Source of the DNA: Iris pallida
Taxonomy: Eukaryota > Streptophyta > Magnoliopsida > Asparagales > Iridaceae
Direction of reading: 5' to 3'
NCBI GenBank assembly: GCA_029216955.1
Contig: JANAVB010044017.1
Location: 1,147,385-1,211,384, forward strand
DNA: 64,000 bases
Shown in pieces: positions 36,346 to 49,495 of this stretch. Position 1 is the first letter of the stretch; every line of letters starts with the position of its first letter. Made by a program: the position numbers and the translations under genes. The notes beneath the pieces are model-generated. The model was not told the origin of the DNA, did not search any database, and worked only from the letters and a program-made list of their open reading frames with translations.

Positions 36346-37631
36346 TATAATATATATTATTTTCAAGTAGTTATTAAAATTATTTTGGCTAATAAAATAT
36401 ACTTTCAAGTAGTATGAATATTTTATAAAAGGGTATAAATACTTTTCTTCATAAATTCTCACTGTCTGTCAACCTTAATCGTAACTAATTCTAAAATCCT
36501 ATTTTTTACGCGACTTCAGACCCCTACACATCGAACATGGCTTTTGGGACAAATCAGAAATATGACATTACGATCATCGTACCACACCAGGCGATACATT
36601 CGGCAAGATACCTTGCCATCTTTACTGCTTACATTTAGTTGCATCTTATTATTCAGTTATTGTATAATTTTTGTACTTTTATTTTAGTTATTTATTTCCC
36701 TCTTGTATGTGGGCCTAAAGTTAAGAGACTACCGTCAATGTAATACATCTCATTATCTTGTCACGATTGTATCACGAGATGTGTGTGAGTTGAGAGTACA
36801 TATAGAGGTCACTTGCGTGTTGGTTGATCTTCCATACGCATGCGTTGAAAATAACTGTCAATAGATGCATGTTAGAAGACTTGACAGGTTTTAGGTATAA
36901 AATAGTATTGTGGAAGCGACATGTGTTGGTGCGTCGTGGTTACGACGCATTTATAGTATCATTGGGCGGAGGGGACACTTATTAGCGTAGGAGCTAGATT
37001 TACTTTTATACACATTTCAGGGCTGATAGCGACTCAGATGAGTGCTACTTACTGCCCATGGCCGATAGTGACTCGGATGAGCGCTACTTACTGCCACTCT
37101 TTATTTACTCTGCTGATCCTACAGCCCCTATGTAGAACGTTGTCCTCAAGGTGCATATCACATAGATGGCTAGGGACCTAGTTGTGTTATAGTTTTATAG
37201 TGTTATATTTGCAGTTATAATGGTATGTTCTTCCTGTATCTTGTTACGTCCCTCTGAGGACCTGGTGATTTCTCTAGGTATGTTTTATGATTTTCGCAGG
37301 TGCTCTAGCCAAGGTCATAGTTTACAATCTACCTTCGTGATGATAGATCTCGGATCGCCTTTTCGCTTCGCTCGACTCTTCCATCGTTGCTATGTATTTC
37401 TCTCTTTTTTAGTTGGTAGTGGATTTGTCTCTGCCCAACGTTTTGTACAAATAACATTTATAAGTTGATTATATGATATATTTATTTGTGGATAAGATTA
37501 CTTTCGTGGTTACTACAGTTTACAGCTTATGTGTACATACGAGGTTTCCATATATTGGAGTATCCTTCGTATGCATGCAGCTGGCATGTCTACGTACTTG
37601 GTCCTAAGTATTTTGGGACTGGGGCATTATA

Positions 37632-40600
37632 TGTTTTTGTGGTAGCCGATGCAGGTCAAATTTATCACTTCGGTTATGCTACTATACCGATGTGAGCCTG
37701 CATATAGGATTAAAGTCTAGGATCTCATCCACATACTTGACATCCATTCTTGACTCCAAATTCCAAACTCTCAATTGCCTCCCTTGATTTGCATCTTGCT
37801 TGATTCCTTCCCACCGTGAATTCTTATTTTCGTGCATAGTGATAGCTAGGAAGATGACTACACTATTATATGCTCATAGTTTAAACACATGGCTAGAATG
37901 ATTACCTTGACAATTAGTATGCATTTGAGATCTTATTTGAGTTATAAAGGTATTAGTAACCTTAAGGATTAGTTAATTCTATGTTGGGTAGTAGAGGTGG
38001 AGATAAATTTTATTTTGATACTACTAGAGGATTGATAGATTCTATAAAGGATTGAGAGAACAAATTTTTTATTTTGATTTTTGATATTGTGAAATAGTTA
38101 TGATTTATTAGGATATGAAATCGATTTGAGAAATATCTTAAAGTTTTAAATTGGGACACATTATTTACGGTTAAGTTTAAGTTTGGATTGTAATATACTA
38201 ATATTTATCTCAAGATTTGTTAAAGAGTTTTAAATTATAAGTTATAATTTTGTAGACGACTAGAGAATGTGGAAGTTTAGTTTGAAAGGAAAAAAAAGAA
38301 AGAAAAATAAAGAGCTTAGGTTTTAAATTAAGTCGTACGATTTATGATTTATAAGTTTATTTAATTTTGAGTTTGAAGAGATGATAGTAAAAAGTTTGGT
38401 TTAAAATTTTTAGGAAGATATGAAATCGACTTTGAAGGAAAAATTTAAATTTCAAGTTGTGCCTATGATTTATGATTTCGAGTTTAAAAGTTTCGATTAT
38501 GGTTATTGAAAATCTTGGTAAAAAATTAAATTTTTTAATTTAGTCGCATGATTTACGATTGATGAAATTATTTAAAAATCTTGAGCTTAAGTTTGGATTG
38601 AATGTAATAGGCTAAGAGTTTATCTCGAGGTATATTTGAGAATTGGAAATTTTAAAGTGATGGTTTATTATGAAAGTTTAGTTGTGATGCATTCGATATA
38701 ATGAAGGTTATTTGGAATTAATTAAAGGAATTTAAACTCTAAGTTATGATTAGACATTTTGGTAGAATAATTTGAGAACTGTATTGAGGAAGCTTTTGAG
38801 GAACTCAAATACATAGATTTAGAATCTACCTTGATAGGCAACCATAATAGACAGAAGTAGTCCACCTCTGTTGCCATATCACTCATGACCATGATAGTGG
38901 TACATACACAAGTATAGTTAGTCATCGACCAAGCCATGTGACTATATATTCACTTTGACTTGCTCAACCTTTCCTCAAATATAGCCCCTTTTTGTGATCT
39001 TCTAATCACTTGACACTGGAAAGGATTAGAACCATTTCTTGATCATACCCCAACCTAGAAGGGTACCTTTTCTCTAGAAATCATGTCCTACACTTATTTT
39101 ACTAGATTCCTTAATTACCTTTATTTTGTGCTTTAACTTGATACATTTTTGCGTAAATATCAGCATACGAACTCCCATTTTTTATTTTAGATCTTTTTGT
39201 GTGCCTTATCGTGACATTGATATTTGGAGCACGAGACCAGCTATTTCATCCCAACGGATTTCACATGCATGACCTAGACGAGCCCACCTTCATTTAGGTA
39301 TATCACGTGCCACTAAAACACGTCTTCTTGTACTCTACTTTCATGATATCTGTAACCTTTACCATGATATCGACTCTTGACCTCAGAAAGAGATTCAACC
39401 AAGACTCAATTCTTTCGATCGATATATTATTGTGATCTACTTAATTCGTTAAATGCTTAGCTCGTGCTTATTGTTGATTGCTAACCCGTGCCTTTATTTT
39501 TTCGTGTCTTATCTTAATTTTCTTAGACCCATAAATTATATGTTCGTACAATAATCTGTATTTACTATCCAAACCCTACCATGACCATTGAGCCTAACCA
39601 AAAACTTTCTTCCAAATTGTTTTGATTCTCTCTTCGAAAATTTTATTTGTGCTCTACTGTTATTCATGCTAACCTTGTTCTTAATATATTTCCTTGAGCA
39701 AAGATGAATATCGTATCATGACACTCCTCAGTTATGAAGTGGTTGAATTAGAATACCACATAGATCATATGGATGGTATAGTTGAATATGATGATTGAGT
39801 GATTATGATGCATAAGTGGAAATACGTGGTAAAGACGGTTACAAGAAATGAAGAAATATGATGTGGAGTTTTGATATGATGATATTATCAAAGGTGAGTA
39901 GACTCCTCGATTAACAAAAATTGGATCTTTGAGGTAAATCAATTGTTAAAGTTTTTATATAATCATAAAATATTTTAGTTTGATGTTATTAGTATTCGAA
40001 GTTACTCCAATATTGAAGATGATAAATCCTGACATTCTTGGTTCTTCAAGAATTAAATTCCCTATATTACATTTATCGATATAAATGCTGGCTAATATGA
40101 GTTTGATTTTTACTTAAATTTTTTGGAGATTTTAATTTTTGAGGAGACTATGAAAGGCAGAATTTAACTTAAGGAATTTTTTTTCTCAAGGATTTTAGTT
40201 TTATGGAATTAATATTTTGGGGATAAATAGCAAGTGGAAAAAAATGTTTCAAGGAACTAAACTTTGTGGAATAGAAATTTGAGGAGAAAACAATAAATTT
40301 GATGACTTTGTTTAATCCCAAAATTCCAAGATTATGACAACATTGATCATGAATTTAAATTTTGAATATTAGATTGTTGATCGTAATTAGAGTTTGAGGA
40401 GATTATTGCGTATTTGTTTGAAGATTACACATTTATAGGATTGATGATAGTGTTGGTCGAAACTTAGACACTGATGGAATGTCATGTAGGAGATCATTTC
40501 GAAACAATATCCGTTGGAAAAAAAGTGTTTTTGTTATCTAAATTGCATGTTTTCGTGAATGTCATTCCCTCTTCTCGCTCAATGTTGATCGTGTTTCTTA

Positions 40601-40686
40601 TCAAGAAGCTCTTCCTACCTTTTCAGCCCTAACTACCCTAATTATTCTTTAATTTCGAGGACGAAATTCTTTTAAGTTGGGTAGCA
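37632..40686 (+). other. LARD internal region, non-coding
   Basis: About 3 kb, A+T-rich, with many short stop-closed frames on all strands and no retroelement domain. The middle (38000-38700, 39840-40460) is repetitive in style (recurring TTTAAATT, GTTTGGATTG, GATTTATGATT words). Confidence 0.8.
40669..40686 (+). promoter_or_regulatory. LARD polypurine-type tract
   Basis: CTTTTAAGTTGGGTAGCA just before TGTAAAC; preceded by AATTTCGAGGACGAAAT. A near copy (TTTCTAAGGTGGGTAGAT) stands before the LTR at 52000. Confidence 0.6.
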
Positions 40687-42281
40687 TGTAAACCCCCTAA
40701 ATTTCTAATATGACATTTTTTTATAAATTTTGTAGTAATTTTTACTTTGTATTTTTACGTCGTATAGTTGTATTGTACGTCGCGTACGAATTTGTCATAT
40801 TGAACGTCGTGTATGAGCTCGTATTTTCGAATGGCTCGTCGAGTACAAATATGTGCGAGGTACATATTTTTGTAAAAACATTTTTATTTAGAAGCATAGT
40901 TTTTCAAATAATAAATAATAAATATTTTTAATTGCGTAAAGTTGTAAAAATGCGTCATATTAGAATTTCCAAATCTTTATTTTACATCATCAAAGGTTAT
41001 ATAAATAGTAATTTTGAAAACGAGGTTTTATGAAAATATTCATTGCATACGAGGTAACATAAATTTAAATTTATATATATAATTCTATTTTCAAAATTTA
41101 TTTAATATTAAAATTTTATTATTCAAAAAATTATTTTAAAATATTGTTTTGGTTTAAATTTAATTAATTATAATAATTATCTTGGAAAAGATTTTATTTT
41201 ATACGATTGGATATGATCGAGTTGCTTTAAACTAAACAAGAGGATATCTAATGGGAAATTTAAGCATTTTCAGTCCTTATCTAACTGGGACCTCCACCTT
41301 CTATATAAGGAGAGCCCATATTCTTTTGTCTCCACAATTTAACATCAAATTCTCCACAACCAACAGTGCATCGTGTCCGTGTCCGTGCCTTCCTATCCAT
41401 TATATCCTTGTAGTATAAGTACAATTTACATCCGTGTCCGACAATCCCGGACACAGCCACCACATCGCCCCCGACCACCATCACCAACCTGCCTTTCCGA
41501 CTCCGAACACAACAACACAACCACCGCTGACCCTGAACCGTCGATATCCGGCCTACGACATCGGCCAAATCCCTAACAACCACTACAACCACCGCCACCA
41601 TCTCCTTCTCGACCCAGCCATCTCGGTCGCAGCCGCCACTATTAAAAATGCAGAAATTAGAAGGAGAAGAAAAACCCTAACCCTAACTCACCTTTACGCC
41701 ACCATGTCGGAGCTCCGCCGTCGGATCCACGGCCAATCCTCCCTCCAAAAGACCACCGCGCCACCAGTCGCCCGCTCTTCCGGGATCCAGCCGCTGCCCA
41801 CAGCGCCCCGGCGCGCCACCGGCGCTGGTTGAGACCCCCACGGTGACCCCCGATCTCTCTTTCCCGCTCTCTCGAACTCTTCCCCTCTCTTTTCCTCTTC
41901 TTCTCTCTCTCTCCTTCCTTCTCACTCGAATGAAGGAGACAGCAGAGCTGTCTTTTCTAATATAGTTATTAATATTCTTATTCTTATTATTACTATTATT
42001 ATTATTATTATTAGATATATTGAAATCTCTGTTGTTTTATTTCAAATATATAAAGTAAATGTTTACCTAAAAACTTGTTGACCCATAAATATAGCTTCCC
42101 AAATTATAAAATAAATTCTAGTATTATTTTTCGAATACTTATCTAGCTAATAAAATATAGTTTTTCTGCCAAAAAATTTATATTTTTACGAACTTAGAAC
42201 TTAGGTTAAAAATGATTTTTTTCATTTTCTTCAAGTATTTATCTTGATGTATAATAAAGATGTAGTTTCCTAAAAATTGTG

Positions 42282-42315
<34 letters not shown>

Positions 42316-43570
42316 ATATATATTTTTATATATATAGATTATTTTCAAGTAGTATGAATATTTTATAAAAGGGTATAAATACTTTTCTTCGCAAATCCTC
42401 ACTGTCTGTCAACCTTAATTATAACTAATTCCAAAATCCTATTTTTCTACGACTTCAGACCCCTACACATCGAACATGGCTTTTGGGACAAATCGAAAAT
42501 ATGACATTACAATCATCGCACCACACCAGGCGATACATCAGGCAAGATACCTTGATATCTTCACTGCGTACATTTAGTTGCATCCTATTATTCAATTATT
42601 GTATAATTTTTGTACTTTTATTTTAGTTGTTTATTTTTCCTCTTGTACATGGGCCTAGAGTTAAGAGACTACCGTCAATGTAATGCATCTCATTAGCTTG
42701 TTACGATTGTATCATGAGATGTGTGTGAGTTGAGAGTACATATAGAGGTTACTTGCGTGTAGGCTGATCCCCCGTGCGCATGCGTTGGAAATAACTGTCA
42801 ATAGATGCATGTTAGAAGACTTGACAGTTATTAGGTATAAAACAGTATTGTGGAAGTGACATGTGTTAGTACATCGTGGTTACGACGCATGTTTGGTATC
42901 ATTGGAGGGAGGGAACAACTATTAGCGTTGGGGCTACATTTACTTTTACACACATTTCGAGGCCGATAGTGACTCAGATGAGCGCTACTTACGGCCCATG
43001 ACCGATAGTAACTCGGATGACTGCTACTTACTGCCACTCTTTATTTACTCTGCTAATCCTACACTCCCTACGTAGAACGTTGTCCTCAAGGTGAATATCA
43101 CATAGATGGCTAGGGACCCAGTTGTGTTATAGTTTTATAGTGTTACGTTTGCAGTTATAATGGCATGTTCTTCTTGTATCTTGTTACGTCCCTCTGAGGA
43201 CCTGGTGATTTCTCCAGGTGTGTTTTATGATTTTCGTAGGTGCTCTAGCCAAGGTCATAGTTTACAATCTACCTTCGCGATGATAGCTCTTGGATCGTCT
43301 TTTTGCTTCGCTTGACTCTTCCATCGTTGCTATGTATTTCTCTTATTTTAGTTGGTAGTGGATTTATCTTCGCCCAATGTTTTGTTCAAATGACATTTAT
43401 AAGTTGATTATATGATATATTTATTTGTGGACGAGATTAGTTTCATGGTTACTGCAGTTTACAGCTTATGTGTACATACGAGGTTTCCATATATTGGAGT
43501 ATCCTTCGTATGCATGCAGCTAGCATGTCTACGTACTTGGTCCTAAGTATTTTAGGACTGGGACATTATA
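40687..43570 (+). mobile_element. LARD 3' LTR (2.88 kb)
   Basis: Direct repeat of 34394-37631 without the LINE-like insert. TATA at 41301-41310. Ends GGGACATTATA, then target duplication GTCTA. Confidence 0.92.
41301..41310 (+). promoter_or_regulatory. LARD 3' LTR TATA box
   Basis: CTATATAAGG, same context as 35008-35017. Confidence 0.75.
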
Positions 43571-43575
43571 GTCTA

Positions 43576-43988
43576 GCAAGATATATAATATACATGCTAC
43601 TAAATAACAGTAAATAAATATGAACTGGAAAGGTAATCACATAACACGAAGTAAAACACAAGTAACAACACATGAATAAGGGTAGTACTATTAGACCTCT
43701 CTACAAAAAAATGTCGGGTAAAACTGTAACGTAGCTAGAGCTAACAGTCCTATAGAAATCAACATGGGATGTGGTAACAATCTATGTAAAGTCTTTATCG
43801 CAGCATGAGCGTACCGAGATTGGTCAATAGACAAGTAATAATGACAAAGTTAAGGAACTAGGGAGCAAGTCATATGTAAAGTTTCTATCGCAGCACGGTG
43901 CATACTAATGATTGAGAGGGGGAAACAATTCATGGTACGTAACAAGGAACTGATAGATCGATATAAAAGTAAATGATATGCCTAAGAT
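43576..43988. other. non-coding, unassigned
   Basis: No ORF. TCTATGTAAAGTCTTTATCGCAGCA at about 43780 recurs in diverged form at about 43875 (GTAAAGTTTCTATCGCAGCA), so a ~92-bp tandem duplication may be present. Confidence 0.5.
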
Positions 43989-45008
43989 TGTTTGTCATGA
44001 ACAAAAAGTTGAAGAACTTTTGTATTCCAAATGAGAAAAGGTACAAACGAGATCTTAAACAGGAAATCTAAGTATAAATATTTTTGGAAAGTATGACAAT
44101 GGAGATTGAATACTTTAGTGGCTCATTTACTCCATTGACGTTCTGACAAAGAAAAGAAATTGCTTTGACTTTCTGGATGTCTCTAAATAGAATAATCCGA
44201 TTTTGGCCCTGAAATGAATGAAGAATCCTTTTATTTATTGGCTGATGAGAAAACCAACACATGCACACATGGATTTTGGTGTGCAGGGGTACTGCGTACA
44301 TGAAATTCGAACCAAATCTATTAAAAATGTATTATTTGGCTGCGGATGAGCTGACACTTGGCAGTTTGTGGGATTCATATGTTGTTGAGAACTTACATGG
44401 TTGGCATCCGTTAATAGACATGACTAAGTCAAATGACACATGGCATGTGCAAACGGCTCAAGGATCCCGCTTTGATGCGCAAATACGATTCAGCACATGA
44501 AACAACTTGGCATAGGATCATGGAGAGCATGTATGTCTGAGCGCATCGCTTTAATGGCGCATGCAAAGATTAGCCGGTCTGCCACGTGGCAGGGCACAAC
44601 TGTAACCAACAAAATGAGTAATGATTATGCCGGTATATATGCAGACATCGGCTATCAGCTCATACTTCGAAGCGTCTCTTTCTTTATTTGAAGAGCTTTT
44701 AATACGCATCTTTGAGTGATATACTTGTTGCAGTCTAGGTACATGGATTCATTAATGATGACACTTAGACTGTTATGTAGCCATCGTCTACATGTATGTC
44801 GAGGTACACGCAGTACATCATTCCATATGATAGCTGACATAGTAGTCAATATTGCATTAAATGTTGAAATGATGGTTAAGTGCCTTTAGGAGTATGACCA
44901 TTGAGATGCATCTAATATTGGCGCAACAGTGGCTGGTTACATCTATTTTGTTTCAGCAGATGTGCCTGATTTGTGAGGTGCATGGCCTTATTTCTCTATG
45001 CTTCTACA
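43989..45008 (-). mobile_element. LTR of the second Tat-like element (~1.0 kb)
   Basis: TGTTTGTCATGAAC to ATGCTTCTACA, the same ends as 7506-9326. 43989-44250 aligns with 7506-7770. 44338-44670 is repeated at 49163-49495. A minus-strand TATA-like AATAAATAAAAG lies near 44225. Confidence 0.65.
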
Positions 45009-45023
45009 ATGATCATAGATAGA

Positions 45024-45710
45024 TATTTTAATGCAAACAAGTTTGCTCTCTGTTCTGAATAACAATCAAAAATAGAGACTTCAGTACAAACAAGTTTGTA
45101 CTCTGTTTGGGGCAACGATCAGAAATAGAGACTTCAGTGGAAACAAGTTTGCTCTCTGTTCCGAGTAAAGATCATAAACAAAGACTTTAATACAAACAAG
45201 TTTGCTCTCCAGAAGAACCTGTTGCCAATGATCAGAAATAAAGACTTCAGTACAAACTAGTTTGCTCTCTGTTCTGAGTAACAATCAGAAACAATCAGTA
45301 CAAACATGTTTATTCTTTGTTCTGAGTTATGTTCAGAAATAGAGACTTCAGTGCAGACATATTTCCTCTCTATTCTAAGTAACGATCAGAAACATAAACT
45401 TTAGTACAAACAAGTTTGCTCTTTGTTCTGAGTATTAAGAATTTTGTAGACTTCAATGCAAAGAAGTTTACTCTCCAGAAGAACCTGCAACCAATGATCA
45501 GAAATAGAGACTTTAGTGCAAATAAGTTTGCTTTCTGTTCTGAGTAACGATCAAAAATATTGACTTCAGTGCAAACAAGTTTGCTCTATATTCTGAGTGT
45601 TGATAAAAAATATGGACCTCAGTACAAACAAGTGTTCTCTCAGTTCTGAGTATTAAGGACTTCGGAGACTTCTGTGCAAACAAGTTTGCTCTCTAGAAGA
45701 ACTTGCAACA
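45024..45710. repeat. ~53-bp tandem array
   Basis: About 12 units of GACTTCAGTACAAACAAGTTTG / CTCTCTGTTCTGAGTAACGATCAGAAATA; starts at 45077, 45130, 45183 and 45243, with some units lengthened by CCAGAAGAACCTGCAACCAA. Same position type as the 49-bp array in the other Tat-like LTR but different sequence. Confidence 0.9.
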
Positions 45711-45769
45711 AACAAAGAAGAAGAAGATGCACCGTTGCTCAAAGTAAGATTCGTCTTTATATGATCCGT

Positions 45770-46139
45770 GTCCAGAAACCAGCAAGTTCTTAAAGAACTT
45801 CTGGAATGCTCGCTAGTCAGCTTTTTGTGACTCCAACAGGCTCCCTAGACTCAACGAGCTCCCTATACTTTCTTATTTTGTGCCCGTTTCAAAGGAGCCC
45901 AAAGGGCTCTATATATAGCAAGAAATACAACTTATCTTCTTCTCCTATCGGATGTGGGACTAAAATACTAATAGTCAAAAAATAAAGTTTGGTATTTTAG
46001 ATTATCCCGCAATCAGCATAGTCGTGTGCCAGTCCACACCTACCCACTCATACGTGCCCGTGCATGCATGAAGTATCCTTGAGCCCGTGTCTGAGTCCGA
46101 ATGACAAAAAGCAATATGCTTTTTTCCATGCTTCTACAA
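45770..46139 (-). mobile_element. LTR-like segment
   Basis: A minus-strand TATA (CTATATATAGAG, about 45920-45909) and the end CATGCTTCTACA at 46139 suggest U3-R-U5 in minus orientation. AGCAAGTTCTTAAAGAACTTC at 45783 matches 31968. Borders are tentative. Confidence 0.4.
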
Positions 46140-46249
46140 GATCTCCTTTAAAGTTTTTAAAACTTGGACAAATTTTGAAATACTTTGAACAAAAAGCATG
46201 GACAGTAGAGCTATTTAGGTGTATAACTTTTTGTTGTTTTTCATATGAC

Positions 46250-46860
46250 AACCCTATCAGAGGTAATATGGACGTGATATGTTTGGGTACTTCGCTAGGG
46301 TCTTTATATGGACTTATCATCCTTGGCGTACTTAGAACTAAGTATGTATGGTAAGTTGAGATGACAGACACCATCAGAGGTATTATGGACGTGCTGGTGA
46401 AAAGTCAATTGGTAGGATGCTTACTCAGAGATAATATACACATGATAAACATATAATACTGTTAGAAATATCTTACTCAGAGGTTATACGAACATGGTAA
46501 GATAGAACTCTATCGAATATCCAAGAAGCAATTTAGAGATAATGTGGATGTGATCCCTTTTTGATATGAGAATATAGTAACACATAGGTTACTAAGTAGA
46601 AGTGTTTACTCAGAGATAATGTGGACGTGGTAAACCTCCATTTAGAGTTATCTTACACAGTTTATACGAACGTAATAAGATAGAACTCTGTTGGAATGTA
46701 GAGGACAATTCAGGGTGATATGGACGTGATTATTTTTACTAGAAAATATGATAAGGGAACGTCCTAGAGCAGCTTTACTCCGAGGATGTATATATTTTAC
46801 TAATTTTAGTTGGGGTAGTGACAATCGGGAAGTTCAGAGGTAGTATGGATGTGAACTATG
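46250..46860. repeat. dispersed ~20-bp motif array (CAGAGGTAATATGGACGTG)
   Basis: Nine or so copies of TCAGAGRTAATATGGACGTG and variants near 46257, 46372, 46424, 46475, 46530, 46613, 46660, 46711 and 46832; some are paired with GGTAAGATAGAACTCT. Spacing varies from 50 to 120 bp, so this is not a simple satellite. Confidence 0.75.
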
Positions 46861-47099
46861 ACCTTTGTCATGGAATAGTTTTTAAAAAATTTCAACCATG
46901 TTGGGAATCGCAAATATAAGATATTTTAGGGCGACTAGGCCCTGTTCCATGTTAATGCTTGCTGGGGATGACGTACAATATAAACACTGTAATTCTTTAT
47001 TTTGGTTCTACTGGGGATAGGAAAGTACATGCTAAGACTAGACATAGTACTTTTTGAGGAACTTGTCGTTGATCGGCATAATTAGCAAGCCTCTTTTAA

Positions 47100-48650
47100 A
47101 TTTTGCGAGTCGATAAGCTCACCGACTCTACTGTGAAGGGGTCTTCCTATTTAGTTTGGAATTTCCTTGTCGTCTTGGGCATCATCACTATTTTTGTTAC
47201 TATTGTTATAGATGGGACGCTTCCCTCTCTCATCGAGAGTAGGGAAGTTTACCCTAGTCGAGAGCCTCCTTGGCATTTTTTAGCGCTGTCAAAGCTGATG
47301 ATGAATGTCGTCCAATCTGTACATTGACTGGAGTTGGTCTAGAGTTTTATTGGTGGTAGCATGTTCTTGCCGCATATGTCCATCAGTACCAGCTCGGGAG
47401 TGCCAGGTGGTAGTCTAAAGGCTACCTAGCAAAAGCGTTCTATATAAGCTTGGACCAGCTCTTTCTCCTTCTGAGTGATATCCATGACGGAGGATATTGT
47501 CATGTCCACTCCTCCCTCATAGAACCGGGAAAGAAAAAGGTGCTTCAGATCCTTAAAGGAAGATATGCAATTGTCAGGAGACTACAGAACCATTCATAAG
47601 CTACCCCCTTTAATGCGCCGATGAACAAGCTTGTGAGCAAGGTGTCATACTTTGGCAAGTGCACCACAAAGTATGTCAAATATCGACGGAAAGGTATGTC
47701 AAATATCAACAGGAAGACTCCTTTCCGTCGAATGGAGTTAAGGACTATAGTTTGTACTTGGGAGGGTAAACCACATTATTTGACTCGGAGGATATGGTTG
47801 CCGAATCCTGAGTTTTTGAAGTACCTTCTTTTGTCTTTGGCATCAAAGCGAGCTTGCAATCCTAAGAGCTTCATATACGTCATCTGACACTGGCGGGACA
47901 GTTGACCGTGGTAGAGTACGGTTCTCAGTTGTAGGTGGAACCTGGGAGGGTGTGTTGGACTCCCCGTTCGTCCCTGGATCCTGGTTCGTTGGAGCAGGGG
48001 CCCTTGGTGGCAACTTATCTTTGAGCTACAGGACCATCTGAGTCAACACATGCATGGATTCACTAAGTGTATATAGACCCTTTTTGAGGGCCTATATACA
48101 GTGCTGGTGGTTTGACCCTTTGCTACTTCCCATATTATTGCCTCATGTCGTGTATACTGACATCCGGTGATGGAAAGTAGACGGTACCATAGGTCTTTCA
48201 CTTTCTGGTTCAAAACCGTGAGCTTCGCTATTATGGGGATACACGGGTAGACAAGTATCCTCTTCGGAATCAAAAGGATAGGCACCCTCAGCCTCCTGAT
48301 AATATATACCCCAGATGCTTCGAAATCGGTTCCATGTGAAACTTCTACTGGCTAGAAGGCAGTGTTCACATGGAACATCAGGGGTGTGCTACCCCCAGCT
48401 CGTACCATGGATGAAACGATAATGTCTTCTGAAGAAGACTTGGCTTTGGACCTGGTGTGTTGGAATACACCCGTGCTGGGCATTACCAGCTTGCTGTCTC
48501 GAGGTTGACTATTAGATGCAATATCCGAGATATGAGAATTTTTGGAAGTCTTCTTGACGGAGGGCAAACTCCAAGTAGGATTGCATGAGGCAACTAGAAG
48601 CTCATCCTCATCTTCTATCGATACCCTTTTTTTGAGATGCTGTCAGATTA
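47100..48650 (-). pseudogene. Tat-like Gag remnant, second copy
   Basis: Nucleotide-level match to 4686-6250: for example CCAGGTGGTAGTCTAAAGGC at 47402 versus CCAGGTGGTAGCCTCAGAGC at 5009, and ATCCATGACGGAGGATATTG at 47491. The minus strand keeps KLVMPSTGVFQHTRSKAKSS (about 48500-48440) and pieces of the capsid domain, but every frame is broken and about 100 bp near 47700 are rearranged with a short direct repeat (GTATGTCAAATATC twice). No continuous product is possible. Confidence 0.8.
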
Positions 48651-49162
48651 CTGCTGCTGGTTGTAGTCGTTGGAAAATGGACTGTCTTGGTGGTAGCAGT
48701 GCTGTTGTTTGGTTACAGTAGCAATCAATAATAATATTAGCACAAGTATTACAGGCTTTTGTGTGTAAGAGTCGTCTCTTCCACTTTGCTTTTGTGACTA
48801 ATCATGTTACACAAATCGTACGAATAGAGATTCACACTTACACCCACTTCCTATGCATGGCTAAGCCAAGCTCTTAGTGGTGTGAGTGAGTGGTGTGCTC
48901 CATGATCTAGTTCTAACACATGAAATACACCAAGATCATTAGTGAAAGACTTATTGTGAACCATACCTACTTCATGCACACAGCCCACATGGGCGTATCC
49001 GTTTGATAACATAAAATTTGCTCTTCGGCTTGGTTCCAGTGCATTAGATGTGCCAAAGTGATAGGAAGACTTAGATAGCTGACTCATTCTGGGCAGAGAG
49101 GTGCCTGAGTAAGTTCCGTACAACTTACCGTTGGATGTGTATGTCACTGTCAGTATTGATGG
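48651..49162. other. non-coding, unassigned
   Basis: Between gag remnant and LTR segment; corresponds in position to the upstream ORF of the Tat-like element, but I see no matching sequence. One minus-strand open frame (49183-48851) has no recognisable domain. Confidence 0.5.
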
Positions 49163-49495
49163 GCTGCGGATGAGATGACACAAGACAATAATTAAAATTT
49201 ATCTGTTACTGAAAACTTGGGTGATTGGCGTCCATTCATGGGCGTGAATGAGTCAAATAACACGTGGCACGTGCACACGGCTTAAAGATCCCGCTTTGAT
49301 GTGCATGCATGATTTGATGCATGAGGAAACTTGGCACATGGCTGATGAATCGCATGTATGTCTAAGCGCATTGCTTTAAGGATGAATGGAAAGATTGGTC
49401 GGGTCAGCCACGTGGCAGGACACAACTGTAACCGACAAAATGAGTAATGATTATGCTGACGTATGTGCTGACATTGGCTATCAGCTCGTACTTTG
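49163..49495 (-). repeat. LTR segment repeated from 44338-44670
   Basis: GGCTGCGGATGAGATGACAC to ATCAGCTCGTACTTTGGAGC; the partner begins GGCTGCGGATGAGCTGACAC. Shared landmarks: GCCACGTGGCAGG, ACAAAATGAGTAATGATTATG. Confidence 0.88.

Larger units (their letters stand above)
34394..37631 (+). mobile_element. LARD 5' LTR (3.24 kb)
   Basis: TGTAAACCCCCT to GGGGCATTATA. It is ~350 bp longer than its partner because of a LINE-like insert and a longer (TA)n near 36020-36380. It has a TATA box at 35008-35017, a G+C-rich Pro/His-coding stretch at 35110-35630 and a purine/pyrimidine change before 35690. Confidence 0.9.
34394..43570 (+). mobile_element. LARD: LTR element with non-coding interior
   Basis: LTRs at 34394-37631 and 40687-43570 flank 3.05 kb without any recognisable gag or pol. 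The target duplication GTCTA is perfect (34389-34393 and 43571-43575). A polypurine-type tract precedes the second LTR; a weak PBS-like TGGTAGCCGATGC lies at 37642. It must have used proteins from other elements, plausibly a Tekay chromovirus, since the AATTTCGAGGACGAAAT motif before the tract is typical of those. In a ~370-bp stretch (36465-36840 versus 42405-42780) I count about 33 differences, mostly transitions. Confidence 0.9.

Noticed and set aside
37220..37695. Two adjacent plus-strand ORFs (82 and 69 codons)
   Set aside because: Inside the LARD 5' LTR; the partner LTR does not keep the same frames (a one-base deletion near 43345 breaks the first).
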